A stretch of DNA of 8,055 nucleotides, from positions 1-8,055 of the forward strand of contig JAJPXE010000215.1 in assembly GCA_021205645.1 (NCBI GenBank). The letters are read 5' to 3'. Origin of the DNA: Candidatus Gastranaerophilales bacterium. Its GTDB lineage: Bacteria > Cyanobacteriota > Vampirovibrionia > Gastranaerophilales > Gastranaerophilaceae. The notes beneath the pieces were generated by a model. It was not told where the DNA came from. It worked only from the letters and a program-made list of their open reading frames with translations, and made no database searches. Position 1 is the first letter of the stretch, and every line of letters starts with the position of its first letter. The position numbers were made by a program, and so were the translations under genes. Shown in pieces: positions 7,456 to 8,055 of the stretch.

Positions 7456-7758
7456 TTAAATATATTTAAGCACTAAATCCAACAATTCCGACTTATTCCG
7501 AAAACCGGAAAACTGCGTTACTATATCTCCGAACTTGAATAATATGAATGTTGGAAATGATGTAATACCAAATTTTTGTGCAAGTGACGGTGCCTTATAA
7601 GCATCGATTTTACCGATATTAATGTTGTTCTGTGCTAACTCTTCCAGTACAGGCTGCTCTTTTACACAATATTGACATATATCACTTCCGAACATTACAA
7701 GCTTTAAGCCGTCTTTTATATGGCTGTCGAAATTTTTTTCATCCAGTATTTCTAACAT
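7456..7758 (-). CDS. Thioredoxin-fold protein with CQYC active site
   Basis: Small cytoplasmic thiol-disulfide oxidoreductase of 100 residues, about normal for a thioredoxin, with no signal peptide. The active site is CQYC (Cys28, Cys31) in FGSDICQYC, in place of the usual WCGPC. The cis-proline loop is TSFPTF (Pro69), and the pattern before it (NIGKIDAYKAPSLAQKFGI) matches the thioredoxin strand-helix order. The buried Asp that tunes classical thioredoxins aligns with Met22, and the Trp before the first Cys is Ile27. The redox potential and partners may therefore differ from housekeeping thioredoxin; the Tyr before the second Cys recalls glutaredoxin CPYC. AGGAG (7768-7764) lies 5 bases before ATG 7758. 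The open frame extends 18 residues upstream to TTG 7812, but this lacks thioredoxin character. It is probably co-transcribed with recO downstream. Confidence 0.88.
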   Translation of the reverse strand: MLEILDEKNFDSHIKDGLKLVMFGSDICQYCVKEQPVLEELAQNNINIGKIDAYKAPSLAQKFGITSFPTFILFKFGDIVTQFSGFRNKSELLDLVLKYI

Positions 7759-7763
7759 ATCCA

Positions 7764-7770
7764 CTCCTTT
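7764..7770 (-). promoter_or_regulatory. Ribosome binding site deciding the thioredoxin start
   Basis: On the - strand AAAGGAG ends 5 bases before ATG 7758. This fixes the start there rather than at the upstream TTG 7812, which has no ribosome site at a usable distance. Confidence 0.8.
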
Positions 7771-7810
7771 GTATTTACTTCCTTGACTAATAGAGGGTGC
7801 GGAAAAATCC

Positions 7811-7865
7811 AAAAAATGACATGCGGGAGCGGGAGCTGCAAAAGCAGCTCATTCCCGCAATTTTT
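7811..7865. terminator. Strong hairpin with T-runs on both sides, probable bidirectional terminator
   Basis: GAGCTGC (7833-7839) and GCAGCTC (7844-7850) pair perfectly around an AAAA loop. An outer stem TGCGGGA (7822-7828) with TCCCGCA (7853-7859) closes it. Alternatively GCGGG (7829-7833) pairs with CCCGC (7854-7858). On the + strand the stem is followed by A and T5 (7861-7865). On the - strand T6 (7816-7811) follows the stem after 5 bases. No + strand gene precedes it here, so its likely job is ending - strand transcription coming from beyond or within the structured region to the right, ahead of the thioredoxin gene. Confidence 0.6.
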
Positions 7866-7901
7866 GAGATTGCTTGGTTGCCGGTATTAAACGGCGTTAC
7901 A

Positions 7902-7924
7902 GCCGAAAACTCTACGTTTCCGGC
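7902..7924 (-). repeat. 9-bp inverted repeat with 5-base loop (module 2 hairpin)
   Basis: Arms 7902-7910 and 7916-7924 pair at 8 of 9 positions. The central exception (A7906 against C7920 on the + strand) is a G-U wobble when read from the - strand (GCCGGAAAC with GTTTTCGGC). The loop is 7911-7915. Confidence 0.65.
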
Positions 7925-7975
7925 TTTCAGCCTCTGCCGGCAATCCGCTTTTCAAACCCGACCTGAGGTGTGTGA

Positions 7976-8013
7976 GATGCAGGTCGTGCACGGGATAGTG
8001 CACAACCTGCATC
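7976..8013 (-). repeat. 16-bp inverted repeat with 6-base loop (module 1 hairpin)
   Basis: Arms 7976-7991 and 7998-8013 are complementary at 15 of 16 positions. The exception (C7985 against A8004 on the + strand) becomes a U-G wobble on the - strand. The loop is 7992-7997. GTGT (7970-7973) and ACAC (8015-8018) can extend the stem past a small internal loop. Confidence 0.8.
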
Positions 8014-8037
8014 GACACCGTTCCCGGGAGTTTGCGA

Positions 8038-8055
8038 GAAAAATTTTAATTTTTC
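8038..8055. repeat. AT-rich inverted repeat at the window edge
   Basis: GAAAAATT (8038-8045) and AATTTTTC (8048-8055) are perfect inverted arms around two T bases. For a - strand RNA this A/T block would lie just upstream of or at its 5' end, where an A-tract promoter element could sit; for a + strand transcript the final T-run could be part of a terminator. The window ends too soon to tell. Confidence 0.4.

Larger units (their letters stand above)
7811..8038 (-). ncRNA. Candidate structured non-coding RNA, family not recognised
   Basis: No open frame with coding character exists here, yet the stretch is GC-rich compared with its neighbours and packed with stems. Read 5' to 3' on the - strand: module 1 (8034-7953) is closed by CAAA/TTTG and CCCG/CGGG with a 2-base bulge, and contains a 16-bp hairpin; module 2 (7943-7878) is closed by TTGCCGG/CCGGCAA and contains a 9-bp hairpin; module 3 is the terminator hairpin with a T-run. 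In the 16-bp and 9-bp stems the only non-Watson-Crick pair is U-G on the - strand but A-C on the + strand, which favours the - strand. One pair next to the module 2 closing stem (7877/7944) favours the + strand. No promoter is seen; the 5' end may lie beyond the window. I found no hallmark of tmRNA, RNase P RNA, SRP RNA or a riboswitch I know. It could also be a leader of the thioredoxin gene. Confidence 0.42.

Noticed and set aside
7955..7981. Resemblance of the - strand to the cyanobacterial Yfr1 motif (CUCACAC) and to the SRP RNA CAGGUC segment
   Set aside because: Only short partial matches; the surrounding structure and length fit neither RNA.
7811..8055. Retron msr-msd, OMEGA RNA or IS200/IS605 end
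   Set aside because: The long hairpin invites the idea, but no reverse transcriptase, IscB/TnpB or transposase is present in the window, and no diagnostic sequence was seen.
1..8055. CRISPR array, tRNA, rRNA or insertion sequence
   Set aside because: No regularly spaced direct repeats, cloverleaf, conserved rRNA stretches or transposase were found.

Overview
The window looks like chromosomal DNA from a low-GC relative of the Cyanobacteria, most plausibly a non-photosynthetic Melainabacteria/Vampirovibrionia (Gastranaerophilales-type) genome. Three things suggest this: atpD-atpC form a separate unit without atpA and atpG next to them, as in Cyanobacteria and plastids; a Ski2-like DSHCT-domain RNA helicase lies directly upstream; and the base composition is AT-rich. 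No marker gene settles the lineage, so it remains an inference.

Left part, + strand. A 12-helix major facilitator superfamily (MFS) transporter (9-1367) is followed by a 116-bp gap that ends in a good sigma70-type promoter (1447-1475). The promoter serves a large DEVH-box Ski2-like helicase, whose start is better placed at 1505 than at the upstream ATG 1484. A second promoter-like pair overlaps the helicase stop codon and drives atpD (ATP synthase beta). atpC (epsilon) follows 16 bp later, and then comes a MalG-type sugar ABC transporter permease with no partner subunits in view.

Right part, - strand. A thioredoxin-fold protein with an atypical CQYC active site lies upstream of recO (recombination mediator), probably in one transcription unit. 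Both genes have Shine-Dalgarno sequences that fix starts internal to the longest frames; recO probably begins at a TTG. The + and - strand blocks converge at 6578-6616, where there is a perfect 12-bp palindrome.

Right edge. Bases 7813-8055 hold no gene but are GC-rich (96 of 180 bases in 7861-8040) and dense in hairpins: a 16-bp stem, a 9-bp stem, a closing stem around the first, a set of mutually exclusive GCCGG pairings, and a terminator-like hairpin. In both internal stems the one imperfect pair is G-U if transcribed from the - strand but A-C from the + strand. This points to a structured RNA made from the - strand, ending just before the thioredoxin gene. I could not match it to any RNA family I know, and it is the most promising undescribed element here. 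Otherwise the window is ordinary core-genome content.
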